The position numbers and the translations under genes were made by a program. This document shows, piece by piece, positions 54,321-64,000 of a stretch of DNA of 64,000 bases. Source of the DNA: Thinopyrum elongatum. Its lineage: Eukaryota > Streptophyta > Magnoliopsida > Poales > Poaceae. The notes beneath the pieces are model-generated. The model ran no database searches. It was not told the origin of the DNA and saw only the letters and a program-made list of their open reading frames with translations. Every line of letters begins with the position of its first letter. The first letter of the stretch is position 1. The stretch lies in the NCBI GenBank assembly GCA_011799875.1, contig CM022301.1:218556296-218620295 (forward strand). The letters run 5' to 3'.

Positions 54321-55037
54321 TGCTTTGGTGGATTGATGAAGGGACCATGGTGGAGACGCAACGCTCTAGCCCGTCAAGGTCGCCTCAGGACGAGAGCAGC
54401 TACGCGCGTATGAGTGTACAAGGGTCCGAATCCTTTCTAAGGTTGCCACGGCCCTCCTTTTATAGGTCAAGCGGTCACCACAATGGCAAATCAGTCATTA
54501 CGCACTGATCAGATAGCAAACAGTGCTATCATACCTAACTCTGCAGACATGACATGGCGCATTAAATGCACCGCTTAGTGTCACATCATAGGCGTAGCCC
54601 GGCAAGCCTTGCCGTGCCATTCAGCCACCTTCTCCCCTGTCTGCGTGACACGTCTCCTGGACAGGTGTCATTTAGGGGTGATCTTCCTCAGAAATGGCTG
54701 CCATGTGCCAAATAACAACCACTTAATCACTTGGGGGCTCGACACCGCACCGATGGGTGACTTGCGTTGATGTGATGTGGAGCCCGGCAAGCCTGCCGGG
54801 GGAGTCTTGAGATTTGTCTTTGGGGTGACCTCGACCTCGCCAGGCTCGCCTGCCCGGCAAGGGAGGTTTTTCCTTAGTGATATCTTGTTCATTTGGTTGG
54901 TCTTGGTCTTCTTGATCCGCCCTTTGATTCCTCAAAGAGCTATCTCTTCTGCTTGGCCTTGTCTTGGATGTTGCAACCTTGCCCTTGAGCCTGTGTACAG
55001 TCCGGGCAACACACGCCTGGGGTTTGTTGCACCGACA
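54321..55037 (-). repeat. Tat 5' LTR, outer part
   Basis: This is collinear with 18354-18526 plus 30193-30773 and ends CACCGACA. A minus-strand TATA box (CCTATAAAAGGAGG) lies at about 54453-54466. The next five bases, AGCAA, are the Tat target duplication in the Athila LTR. Confidence 0.88.
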
Positions 55038-56014
55038 AGCAACCCATCATCTACTTATTACTCCAGAATGCCTTCCCTTAGGCCCAAATATGGTGAAGTT
55101 TCATATAGTCGATGTTCACATGACACCACTAAAGGAAGCAACAACATACATATCATCGAAATATTGAACGAATACCAACATCACATGATTACTTATGACA
55201 AGACTTCTCCCATGTCCTCAAGAACAAAAGTAACTACTCACAAATCATATTCATGTTCAAGATCAGAGGGGTATTGAATATGCTTGAGGATCTGAACATT
55301 TAATCTTCCACCAAATAAACCAACTAGCATCAACTATAATATGTAATCAATACTACTAGCAACCCACAGGTACCAATCTGAGGTTTTGGGACAAAGATTG
55401 CATACAAGAGATGAACTAGGGTTTGAGATGAGATGGTGCTGGTGAAGATGTTGATGAAGATTGGTCCTCCCATGATGAGAGGATCGCTGGTGATGTCGAT
55501 GGCTTCGATTTCCCCCTCCCGGAGGGAAGTTTCCCTAGCAGAATCGCTCCGCCGGAGAGCAAAAGTGCTCCTGCCCAGGTTCCGCCTCGAGACGGCGGTG
55601 CTTCGTCCCGAAAGTCTTCTTTTTTCTAGGGCAAATGGCTTCATATAGCAGAAGATGGGCATCGGAGGCCTGCCAGGGGCCCACAAGCTCACAGGGCGTG
55701 ACCAGGAGGGTAGGGCGCGCCCCTTGAGCTTGTTGCTCCCTGGTGGCCCCCCTCCTGGTATTTGTTCCGCCAATATTTTTTATATAATCCAAAATAATTC
55801 TGCATAAATTTTCAGGTCATTTGGAGTTGTGCAGAATAGCTATCTCTGCTGTAGCCCTTTTCGGTCCAAAATTCTAGGTGCCGGTAATCTTCCTCTTCAT
55901 GTGAAACTTGCAAAATAAGAGGGAAAAGGCATACGAATTGCATCATAAAGTGAAATAACAATCCAAAACATAATAAATAACAGTAGAAAAACATGAAGCA
56001 AAATGGACGTATCA
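55038..56014 (-). repeat. Athila 5' LTR, outer part
   Basis: This is the continuation of the LTR broken at 18187, running to the outer terminus ...GGACGTATCA at 56014. The final ~360 bp match the truncated left LTR (10004-10371). Combined with 17788-18182 the LTR is about 1.37 kb. Confidence 0.85.
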
Positions 56015-56386
56015 GGCCTCGAAGTGCACCTGTGCGCTAGGTCATGGTGAAGCCAGGAACTGGAGCGGACATGGGCTCGTTGTCGGATGCCTCCTCCATC
56101 GTCCAAGCCTTGCCGACGGTCCGACCTGTATGTGTCATGCACAGTGGGCATGTTAGTCGTTCGCAACGGCCGCCATTTAGTGCTTCTGCGACAATGAGAG
56201 CCGCTTCCACATTTCGCTGCCGCTTGCCACATGGAACGAAGGTTGTGAGGACGAATGGAAATGAAGGTCTGCCGACGATTGTGAATGGTATATTATGGGA
56301 AGCGGAGGCGCATATGTGGTGGAGGTCTGGACGCCCTCAAACACTCCAAATTTGATGTCGGTTTGCGGAAATTCAGACACATAAAC
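56015..56386. other. Flank between Athila and chromovirus; no gene recognised
   Basis: Moderately GC-rich sequence with short frames and no recognisable domain. It joins seamlessly to 61757 once the chromovirus is removed. It may be old repetitive DNA or distal upstream sequence of the gene at 62346. Confidence 0.45.
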
Positions 56387-56751
56387 TGTGATGAATTCGC
56401 TCGATCTAGTCCTGGATAGGGTTCATGGATGAAGGGGAATTTGATTTACTATAGCTTGTCCACCCAACCACCCTCACAACTACTCGTACGAGCACATCTC
56501 TCGGTCGAAGTCGCCTTCCGTTCCAAGCCAAATTCAAATGAAGCCAGTCGTCATCTATTTAACATACACTCAATCAACGGGCCCAGTTTGGGCTTGCAAG
56601 CCACTGGGGGAGTTTTGTGGGCTACAAACTCTGGGGCCATGCCGCCGATACTGTACCAGTTCCTCTGTTATCGATAACACGCTCCTCCTCTGCTACCTCT
56701 TGTCGATCATCTTCAATATCTTCAGGGGCACCGCTCGGTAGGCCGCTGACA
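56387..56751 (-). repeat. Chromovirus 3' LTR
   Basis: This pairs with 61388-61751. In minus-strand sense it is preceded by the purine tract GGAGGGGGGA (56752-56761). The polyprotein frame runs into this LTR and stops at 56622. Confidence 0.88.
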
Positions 56752-57188
56752 TCCCCCCTCCGTTGAGGAACAACTTGTCCCCAAGCCGTGGCACGAGGGA
56801 ATTGTTGCTTGAGGGACTCCAGGTCCTCCCAAGTCGCAGCTTCTTGAGAAGAATTTCTCCACTGGATGAGCCCTTGATCCATCGTGCGCTTCCCCTTTTG
56901 CCTGACCCGTTTCTGAAGAACACGAAGAGGAACATGCAGAGAAACATGAGGCGAAAGCAGCTCACTGGAAATGGAATTATTCAGAGAAACCACATTCTTT
57001 AGCTGAGAAACGTGGAAGACCTGATGAATTTTGTTGCTGACAGGTAGCTCTAGCTTATAAGCCACTTCTCCAATCTTCTCAAGAACTTTGTAAGGCCCAA
57101 AATATTTGATAGCTAACTTATGATTAGCTCTGTGCACAACTGAGGATTGCACATACGATTGTAAATTGAGGAAAACTTGCTCTCCCAC
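56622..57188 (-). pseudogene. Chromovirus integrase end and chromodomain
   Basis: This open frame begins with the integrase C-terminal domain (VHRANHKLAIKYFGPYKVLE, YKLELPVSNKIHQVFHVSQL). A chromodomain-type segment follows (DQGLIQWRNSSQEAATWEDL, ESLKQQFPRATAWG) that would bind modified histone H3 and guide insertion to heterochromatin. About 43 further residues are encoded inside the 3' LTR, ending at 56622. A stop and frame change near 57190 separate it from the integrase core. Confidence 0.82.
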
Positions 57189-57962
57189 CTAAAATACTCT
57201 TTCAGTCCTGTGCTTATCAGCCATTGTTTTCATTCTTTGCCGAGCTCTAAGCAGATCTTGTATGACAGAATCCACCACCACTTGCCTATCAGTTAGCCGT
57301 TGCTGAATATCCATAGGAGCAATAGTATCAGAAGAAGAAACACCAAAGTATCTTAGAGAGTGGCCATACAATACTTCCAATGGAGATTTTCCTACTACAG
57401 AATGCAAATTTGTGTTATACCAAAATTCATAGAGAGACAACCACTTACTCCAGTTAGTAGGATGAGAGCTAGTAAAAATTATCAAGTACCACTCAACCTG
57501 TTGATTGACTCTCTCAATCTGTCCATCAATAGTAGGGCGATAAGCAAAGCTCATATTCAGGTGAGTACTAGTTCTTTTGACAATTGTCTACCAAAATTTG
57601 CTTGTGAAGATTGGGTCCCTATCAGGCACAATGAACTCGGGCATGCCATGCAATTTATAAACATTGTCCAGGAAGGTTTCAGCAACTTTTTGAGCAGAAA
57701 AAGGATGTTTCTAAGCCATAAAATGGCCATACTTGGTAAACTTGTCAATGCCAATGAAGATATAGTCAAACTGACAAGACACTAGCAGACCTGTTATAAA
57801 ATCCATAATCACTGTCTCCCAAGCTTGTTTAGGAACTGGCAATGGAGAAAGGAGACCTGGATAATTGACCCTCTCTAGTTTAGCTTGCTGACAAATCAGA
57901 CAAGACTGAAATTTGTGCTCGATGAAGCTTTTCATGCCAGCCCACCTAAACAAAGAATGCAT
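57189..57962 (-). pseudogene. Chromovirus integrase core
   Basis: The zinc region and core appear in three frames: CLICQQAKLERVNYPGLLSP and ETVIMDFITGLLVS (first Asp), IGIDKFTKYGHFMA, a degraded middle at 57557-57710, then TIDGQIERVNQQVEWYLIIF with the Glu and NWSKWLSLYEFWYNTNLHSV. Multiple breaks. Confidence 0.82.
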
Positions 57963-58145
57963 TCTATTCTATGTGACAGGAAAACCAGAATGACCCATAG
58001 TAGGGTTGTCATGGAGTGCTGAAAAAAATTGTGCTATAATGCCTGATCATTTCCAATCTAGAGACAACCCTTGTACCTGATCAGACCATGCACTAGATGA
58101 TTATTAGGTCTAGCGGAAGGATTAACAGCCAAATGTTGTAATAAC

Positions 58146-59240
58146 TCAATAGCCTTTTATCAAGAGAATCACTGTCAAGGATTCCTCCATCCACATAGGG
58201 TGAGCTCTAGATATGTGAAACATGTGTGGGGCTGGTTTCCTAGACGAAGCATCAATAACAGTATTATCCACTCCTTTTTTATAAACAATTTGATAATTCA
58301 AACCCATGATCTTCGTAAGAGCTTTTTGCTGCCAAACTGTATGTAACTTCTGGTTTTGTAAGTGGATCAAACTTCTCTGATCAGTCCCGATAGTAAACTG
58401 TTGCATCTGCAAGTAGGATCTCCACTGTTCCACAACCAACAAAATAGCCATGTACTCCTTTTCATAAACTGATAATGCTCTGTTCTTGGGGCCCAATGCT
58501 TTACTTACATAAGCTAGAGGATGTCCTTCTTGTATTAAAACAGCTCCAATTCCCGTGTCACAAGCATTTCAATGACAAAAGGCTTGTCAAACTGAGGAAG
58601 AGCTAACACAGGAGCTTCCAATAGGGCTTGTTTCAGAGTATTAAAAGAAGTTCCAGTAATGGATGTCCAAACTAATGGAACTCCCTTTTTAAGCAACTCT
58701 GTCAAAGGTTTACTAATGATGCCATACTGCTTGATAAATTTCCTGTAGTATCCACTAAGGCCAAGAAATGCTCTCACTTCCTTGACATTGCTGGGCACAG
58801 GCCAATTCTGAACAGTTTCTACCTTACTGGGGATCTGTAGAGACAACAGATGCACTGATTGTGTGACCCAAGTAAGTAAGTTGCTGTTGTGCAAAAGCAT
58901 ATTTAGTGAGTTTAATTTTCCACTGATCAGCTCAGAGAAGTGACAAGACCTCCCTAACATGCACCAGATCTTCTTTATAAGTCTTGCTAAACACCAATAT
59001 GTCATCAAAGAAACACAAGGTAGTTTTTCAGTTAACTGGGGTAAGAATTGTGTTCATGGCTCCTTGGAATGTACTAGTACCTCCACAAAGACAAAATGCC
59101 AGGACAATGAGTTCAGAGTGCTCATTATGTGTCTGGATGGCTATTTTATACTCCTCTCCTGGTGCCAGTCTTATATGATGAAAGCCTGCTCTGAGATCCA
59201 ACTTAGAAAACCAAGCTGCTCCTGACAGCTCATCAATCAC
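58146..59240 (-). pseudogene. Chromovirus reverse transcriptase and RNase H
   Basis: The reverse transcriptase reads LSGAAWFSKLDLRAGFHHIR (first catalytic Asp). A stop follows VN at about 59028. FFDDILVFSKTYKEDLVHVR comes next (FFDD, with Phe for Tyr), then FLGLSGYYRKFIKQYGIISK. RNase H at 58146-58540 has KNRALSVYEKEYMAILLVVE and FTIGTDQRSLIHLQ. Frameshifts near 58535 and 58800 break it. Confidence 0.83.
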
Positions 59241-59463
59241 TGGTAGTGGAAACTTGCCTTGACACTTATAGCATTCAGCATCCTATAAACAATGACCAAT
59301 CTCCATCCCCTACCTTTCTTCTTGATCAATAGTACTGGAGAAGACAAATGACTTTTACTGGGCCTAATAATCCCAGCCTACAACATTTCTTTGATCTGCT
59401 TTTCCAATTCATCCTTGAGCCGAGGTACTATCTTGTAGGGTCTCATAGAGATGGGCCTTGCTC

Positions 59464-60024
59464 CTAGAATAGTGGTATGTGATGATCACACTGCCTCCTA
59501 GGTGGTAGCTCTATAGGGGCAGTGAAAACATCAGCAAAATCATCTAGTATGAGTTGCATTTCAGGAGGAACGATAGTGTGCTCTTCTAGCTGAATAGCAG
59601 AGACAGAAACACAGGTATACCGGAATTCTTCAAAATCAACTGCTTGTAGTGTAACTATCTTCCCTTCCTTAGTGAATGACATCCATTTCTCCACCCAATC
59701 CACATACATAGGGCTATGCTGGGCTAGCCAGTCCAATCCAAGGATTCCATCATAAGTATGCAACTGCAATAATTAGAAATCTGAATAGAAAAGGTGCTTG
59801 TTACAGTTCCAACTACATCCCACTATCTAATGAGAACACTGGATTGTAGCACCACCAGCAACACTGACTGAAAAAGGTTTAGTGGCAGAAACTCCTTGGA
59901 ATGCCATATACTTGCTATCCAGGAAGGAGTGTGTGCTCCCAGAGTCCACCGAAAAGTGCAGTAACTGCCCTTGCAATTCCACTGCCAATTGATGTACTGG
60001 TGCCTCTGGTTCCTTGCCCATCAC
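59464..60024 (-). pseudogene. Chromovirus protease and RT linker
   Basis: The aspartic protease site reads HFSVDSGSTHSFLDSKYM (D-S-G). After a frame break at about 59800-59825 comes YDGILGLDWLAQHSPMYVDW and a linker, DDFADVFTAPIELPPRRQCD, that leads to reverse transcriptase. Confidence 0.82.
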
Positions 60025-60378
60025 AGCAGCAGATAATCTGATATCATGGACTTAAGAAACAGAAGGTTGGTCACTGTCAGAGTCAGATTCCTCAGGAAGA
60101 GAAGACTGCAACTGATCAATAAATTCATGTACAAAATGCAGTTGAACTATTGATTTGCACACATCTTTTGCCATTTCTCTCCACAAACAAAGGACAAGCC
60201 CTTGGACTTTCTGTAATTATTTAATGCCACCCACTTATAATCAGGAACTGTTCCCTTGGTAGTATCCGAATTCATTTTCTCCTCTGTAAACACAGGCTTG
60301 TTGCTGGAAGACGATTGTGTTGGTGCAGTTTTGCGCTGGTAAGAAGTGTTCATTGGTGTGACTCCTTCTCCTAACTCC

Positions 60379-61306
60379 TCATGCAGGGGAGCCAGCATAA
60401 GCTGTATCCAAATCCTTTGGCTTCTGAAGAGCGACAACAATGCGAACTCCGAGCTTTAGTCCATCCAGGAAGCGAGTGGTGTAATGGAGAGAGTTTGGTG
60501 CATCATAAGCTGTAAGCTGGTCATAGAGCTCTGCAAATTGCTCCACACAATCCTCCACAGAGTTGTCCTGAGCAATACGAAATAGCTTCCTCAGAAGTGT
60601 CTCATGTTGATTTCGCCCAAACCTGTTCTGTAATGCAGCGCAGAATTCAGTCGAGCTAGAATTTGGCATACGCCGTTGCACTAATTCAAGCCATTTTGGT
60701 GCAGCTCCTTTGAATTGGCTGTGGCGAGAGAAATCCAACGATGTGAAGGAGTGTTGCCCAGTCGAAATTGATCTTCATACCAATTCTGCCATAGCCTCGG
60801 GTTGGAACCATCAAATCTCGGCATGTCCAGTTACAGAGAAAGAGCACTTGCTCAGTAACATACACATATTGAGTGTCGCGAGGCGAAAAATTTCTGGAGG
60901 AATAATTGTGATCTCGCGCACCTTTGGTAGGAGGAGGCACATAGATGTTGTGTGCCTTGCCTCTGTTGTCGTTGTCGAAGCCGAGGGGGTTGGCAGCGGT
61001 GCTACCATGGTCTTGTCCAGCTCCGCGCGAGGTAGAGCTTCCATTGGCCTTAGGATCCGGATTCGCGCCTTCCTGCTTGCTCAGATCCGCCTTGAACTGC
61101 TCCAGATCGAGGGCGAGCTCACCCTGTATGCCATCCGGCCTTGCGGACATGAGGTTGTCGAGCGTCACGTTGTTCGCCTCGATGATTTTGCCCATGGATT
61201 CGAGTAGGGACTCACCCTGAGCTTGTAGTTTCCGGTCCATGTCGTTGGCGAATTCATGGCGGAGCAACTCGTAGACTGCACGACTCTCCTTGCTTAGCCC
61301 CTTCAT
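60379..61306 (-). pseudogene. Chromovirus gag
   Basis: The N-terminal frame from 61306 (MKGLSKESRAVYELLRHEFA, coiled, then low complexity) loses frame near 60700. The capsid part continues FKGAAPKWLELVQRRMPNSS and FCAALQNRFGRNQHETLLRK with EQFAELYDQLTAY. A possible nucleocapsid region at 60147-60440 lacks a clear zinc knuckle. Confidence 0.8.
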
Positions 61307-61372
61307 GATCTCCCGTCGCCGTCGGTCGCTGAATCGTGTGTGGTGGGAGTGGAACGGAAGCTCCAGAGCGAA

Positions 61373-61387
61373 GGCTCTGATGCCAAT
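61373..61387 (-). other. Chromovirus primer-binding site
   Basis: On the minus strand the bases after the 5' LTR read ATTGGCATCAGAGCC, close to the TGGTATCAGAGC-type site complementary to initiator tRNA-Met. Confidence 0.72.
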
Positions 61388-61751
61388 TGTGAGGAATTCG
61401 CTCGATCTAGTCTTAGCTAGGGTTCATGGAGGAAGGGGAATTTGATTTATTGTAGCTTGTCCACCCAACCATCCTCACAGCTACAGGTATGAGCACAACT
61501 CTGAGATGAAGCCGCCTTCCATTCCAAGCCAAATTCAAATGAAGCCAGTCGTCAGCCATTTAACGTACACCCGGTCAACGGGTCTAGTTTGGGCTTGCAA
61601 GCCACTGAGGGAGTTTTGTAGGCTGCAAACTCTTGGGCCGTGACGCCGGTACTGTACCAGTTCCTCTGTTGTCGACAACACGCTCCTTCTCTGCTACCTC
61701 TTGGCGATCGCTTGGGTATCTTCAGGGGCGCCGCTCGGTAGGCCGTTGACA
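61388..61751 (-). repeat. Chromovirus 5' LTR
   Basis: This pairs with 56387-56751 and differs by scattered substitutions, clearly more than the copia LTR pair by eye. CAAAC follows. Confidence 0.88.
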
Positions 61752-61756
61752 CAAAC

Positions 61757-62345
61757 ACATTGGTCGAATGTTTGCAGGCGTTTTGCAGCACGACGTTGAG
61801 GATGTCCCAACGTTTTACCTTCCCGACACATGTTGGCCATCGACACAAGAGCAAAGGCAAACTGCCAAAACAGGGGGTGAGTTCGTGACGGATGAGCAAC
61901 GGCAACTGGCCAAAGAACCGTCTGCTTGTCCACATCCTCCAATCATTGGGAGTACCGCGCCGGCGAACATCCCGAGCCCCCGACAGAGCCGCCCTGACGC
62001 ACGCAGTCACGTATAGTGCGCAACGGACCCAACACATGGCTCATCATCCACATAGCATCTCCTCTCCCCTGTCTGTCTCCACGAGTCCAAGCAAAATTCG
62101 CCAAAGTTTCCACGGCCCTGCACGCGCCGAATAATCCTTTCCCCGATGCCGGTCGGACCCCTCTGTTTCGGTTTCAACTCCCACCACCCCACCACCCCCA
62201 TGACACTACCTATGCGGTTGCAGCTGCGCAGCTCTGCCCCCTAAAACCGCTGCCCTCGTAGCCGCTTTTGAAGAACCCAACCCCATCACGCGCGCCGCCG
62301 CCGCCTCGATTACTCTGCCACTGCGACTAGCAGGATTCGGCGAAG
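61757..62345 (+). promoter_or_regulatory. Upstream region of the DUF668 gene
   Basis: About 590 bp lie between the chromovirus and the ATG. The last ~200 bp are C-rich (CCACCACCCCACCACC) and GC-rich like a grass 5' leader (CGCGCGCCGCCGCCGCC just before the start). TATAGTGCG at 62013 is the only TATA-like string and is weak. The chromovirus therefore sits within or near the gene's promoter. Confidence 0.45.
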
Positions 62346-63983
62346 ATGCGTAAGCTGAGTACTGGCCGCGGCGGAGGGGAGAGGGTCGGGATGCTGTCCT
62401 TCGAGGTGGCCGCGCTCATGTCGCGGGCCGCGAGCCTGTGGCGCGCGCTCGAAGAGGACCAGGTGGCGCGGCTCCGTGGGGAAGGCGTCCGGCTCGAGGG
62501 CGTGCGGCGGCTCGTGGCCGACGACGACAGCGCGCTGCTGGCCCTCGCGGTCGCGGAGATGGCCGGCGCGTGCGGGGACATCTCCTGCGCCGTCGCGCGG
62601 CTCGCCGGCCGGTGTGCCGACCCGCTGCTGCGCCGGTTCGACGAGCTCTTCTCAGGCCTTATCGCCGGCGGCGCCGGCGCCGACTCGCACGGGCTGTGCT
62701 ACGCGGCCGCCAAGAAGATGGACCGCAAGGCGCGTAAGATGCAGCGCCTCGTCGCCGCCACCGGGCTCCTGTGCCAGGAGATCGACGTGCTTGCCGAGCT
62801 CGAGCAGGGCGCCCGCCTCCGCCGCGTGCAGTTCGCGCCCGGCGAGGCCGCGCGCCGCGTCGCGAGGCAGAGGCAGGAGGTCGACCGCCTGCGCGCGGCC
62901 TCGCTCTGGAACCGGAGCCTGGACTACGCCGTCCGTCTGCTTGCCAGGTCGCTCTTCACCATCGTCGCGAGGATCATACATGTGTTCGACCTGCAGCCCA
63001 AGAAAATCTCCATCAACGATTACTCCATGGTGTCGCCCGCCGGTGCGCGGCTCTCATTCTCCTGGAGCAACTCCTTCGTCGGGAGTACGAATTCGCTGGT
63101 GTATCCCTCGGATTTCCCCGTGGATGCTCCGAAGAAGTCGACGGGTGCTGCAAAATCCGGTAAGGCCCCTAACGGCGACGTTCGCCGGTTCCTGCTGTCC
63201 AGGAGCCAGAGTTTGAAGCAGCTCAAGTGGCCGGTGCGTGGCAAGCACCTCATCAGCTGCATGGTCAGCGGGAGCAAGTCTCCGACCAGGGAGGGGTGGG
63301 TCCACGGCGGCCATGATCTCCCACTGAGCTTCAGCTACGTCTCATCCAACAACGACGATTTCAGTATCAGTTACCAGACCAACGAGAGTGATCGTCACAG
63401 TGCCAGCAGGAAGCTCTCCACTTCGGTGTTCGAGTGCTCGTCGCACGACGTGCTGGCGAACGCACCGGAGACGACCCTCGGCGCAGCCGCCCTGGCATCA
63501 CACTACGCGAACCTCGTCGTCTTCGCCGAGAAGCTCGCCATCTCGCCCCGGCACATCTGCCCCGACGAGAGGGATGCGCTGTACGGCATGCTGACTGACA
63601 GTATCCGGGCGTCCCTCCGAGCACGCCTAAGGCCGCCGTCGTCCGCCGCTCGCAAGAAGGGCACGCCCTGCGACCGCGTCCTGGCCGCCGGGTGGGCTGA
63701 CACGGTGCAGGGGATCCTCGGATGGCTCGCACCGGTCGCCCACAACACTGTGCGGTGGCAGTCCGAGAGGAGCTTCGAGCAGCGGAACGTCGGCCCCGGC
63801 ACGAGCGTTATGCTCCTGCAGACGCTGCACTTCGCTGACCGAGACAAGACCGAAGATGCCATCACCGAGCTGCTTGTTGGGCTGAATTACCTGTGGAGAT
63901 ACGGGACTCAGCTCTCCGCAAAGCCAAAATTGGAGTCGGTGGGTGGCGATGTTTACCATGATCGAGCTGATTACATAGGATGA
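62346..63983 (+). CDS. DUF3475/DUF668 protein (PSI-like)
   Basis: This is an uninterrupted 545-codon frame, GC-rich at third positions as in many grass genes. The start lies in a good context (GGCGAAGATGCG). DUF3475 lies near residues 13-70 (VGMLSFEVAALMSRAASLWR, LRGEGVRLEGVRRLVADDDS). DUF668 lies near residues 375-465 (TLGAAALASHYANLVVFAEK, LYGMLTDSIRASLRARLRPP). The middle is Ser/Lys-rich. The family includes Arabidopsis PSI1-3 (PSK SIMULATOR, growth promotion). Unlike those, the N-terminus MRKLSTGRGG has no Gly-2 myristoylation site. There are no introns and no breaks. It is the only intact-looking host gene here. Its precise function is not known to me. Confidence 0.88.
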   Translation: MRKLSTGRGGGERVGMLSFEVAALMSRAASLWRALEEDQVARLRGEGVRLEGVRRLVADDDSALLALAVAEMAGACGDISCAVARLAGRCADPLLRRFDELFSGLIAGGAGADSHGLCYAAAKKMDRKARKMQRLVAATGLLCQEIDVLAELEQGARLRRVQFAPGEAARRVARQRQEVDRLRAASLWNRSLDYAVRLLARSLFTIVARIIHVFDLQPKKISINDYSMVSPAGARLSFSWSNSFVGSTNSLVYPSDFPVDAPKKSTGAAKSGKAPNGDVRRFLLSRSQSLKQLKWPVRGKHLISCMVSGSKSPTREGWVHGGHDLPLSFSYVSSNNDDFSISYQTNESDRHSASRKLSTSVFECSSHDVLANAPETTLGAAALASHYANLVVFAEKLAISPRHICPDERDALYGMLTDSIRASLRARLRPPSSAARKKGTPCDRVLAAGWADTVQGILGWLAPVAHNTVRWQSERSFEQRNVGPGTSVMLLQTLHFADRDKTEDAITELLVGLNYLWRYGTQLSAKPKLESVGGDVYHDRADYIG

Positions 63984-64000
63984 CGACATGTCAATTACTC
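63984..64000. other. Start of 3' UTR, window edge
   Basis: Only 17 bases follow the TGA; no polyadenylation signal is visible. Confidence 0.8.

Larger units (their letters stand above)
18188..55037 (-). mobile_element. Tat-lineage gypsy element (outer span, holds nested copia and CACTA)
   Basis: This is a minus-strand LTR retrotransposon whose LTRs begin TGTCG and end CGACA (plus-strand sense). The flanking 5-mers AGCGA (18183-18187) and AGCAA (55038-55042) are a target duplication with one mismatch. Its own sequence occupies 18188-18526, 30193-39752 and 54321-55037. The 3' LTR is interrupted by the copia element and the 5' LTR by the CACTA. The order gag, protease, reverse transcriptase, RNase H, second RNase H, integrase, plus a long 3' region with an antisense ORF, fits the Tat/Retand group. 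Several stops and frameshifts indicate an inactive copy. Confidence 0.85.
56387..61751 (-). mobile_element. Reina-like chromovirus (gypsy)
   Basis: This is a 5365-bp minus-strand element with ~365-bp LTRs (56387-56751 and 61388-61751) that start TGTGA and end TGACA. The flanking 5-mers TAAAC (56382-56386) and CAAAC (61752-61756) differ at one base. The order gag, protease, reverse transcriptase, RNase H, integrase and chromodomain, with compact size and short LTRs, fits the Reina group of chromoviruses. The clade name is inference. Stops and frameshifts in all domains make it inactive. Confidence 0.85.

Noticed and set aside
62438..63216. Other long frames within the DUF668 gene
   Set aside because: They are alternative frames of a GC-rich coding region; only the 545-codon frame has the DUF3475 and DUF668 patterns.
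1..64000. tRNA, rRNA or snoRNA genes
   Set aside because: No cloverleaf, A/B-box pair or rRNA-like stretch was noticed by eye; a tRNAscan-type run would be needed to exclude them fully.

Overview
The window is Triticeae (wheat/Aegilops/barley-type) nuclear DNA. It is dominated by nested transposable elements, with one host gene that looks intact at the right edge. The grass-type Angela-lineage copia, Athila and Tat gypsy elements, a CACTA element with GCAGTAGCGC subterminal repeats and a Stowaway MITE all point to a large grass genome. Nothing prokaryotic is present: there are no operons, ribosome binding sites or CRISPR arrays.

Left part (1-10003). A decayed plus-strand L1-type LINE runs from the window edge to about 4932. 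It is split by a 2.6-kb non-autonomous DNA element (130-2763) that carries an array of the near-palindrome AGCGGTACTACCGCT. Next comes degraded accessory sequence: a frameshifted 3'-5' exonuclease-like pseudogene (6301-6998), a broken coiled-coil ORF (7749-8341), a field of subterminal-type repeats, the tail of a second exonuclease copy (9178-9299), a possible hAT-like piece and a fragment of a small chromovirus (9633-10003).

Central nest (10004-56014). The target-site duplications (TSDs) let the order be read. An Athila-lineage gypsy element (minus strand) received a Tat-lineage gypsy element (minus strand, 18188-55037) in its 5' LTR. The Tat element in turn received an Angela-lineage copia element (plus strand, 18527-30187, TSD AATCA) in its 3' LTR, and a 14.6-kb CACTA transposon (39753-54317, TSD TCC) in its 5' LTR. 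The copia element carries a second copy of the array-bearing DNA element in its 5' leader (20934-23795, TSD AAGGTGT). The CACTA carries a poly(A) retroposon inside one of its exons (50314-51306, 10-bp TSD) and a Stowaway MITE (47083-47205).

The CACTA is the most interesting object. It keeps perfect terminal inverted repeats (TIRs) and a perfect TSD, but I see no tnp2-type transposase. Its accessory gene (plant transposase_24-like, acidic repeat, ULP1-like domain) is broken by stops and one frameshift. The first intron is about 7.1 kb and holds pieces of at least three unrelated host genes in sense orientation: a BAHD acyltransferase exon, a MAP65-type exon and a magnesium-chelatase ChlD piece. 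Several local duplications lie among them. Just upstream of the gene lies a ~196-nt fold-back. The Tat element also has an antisense ORF behind its own TATA box.

Right part (56015-64000). A compact Reina-like chromovirus (56387-61751, minus strand, about 365-bp LTRs) is followed by about 600 bp of flank and then an intronless 545-codon DUF3475/DUF668 (PSI-like) gene, 62346-63983, the only host gene that appears intact.

Family and domain assignments come from reading the sequence and remembered family motifs, not from searches. Identity percentages were not computed.
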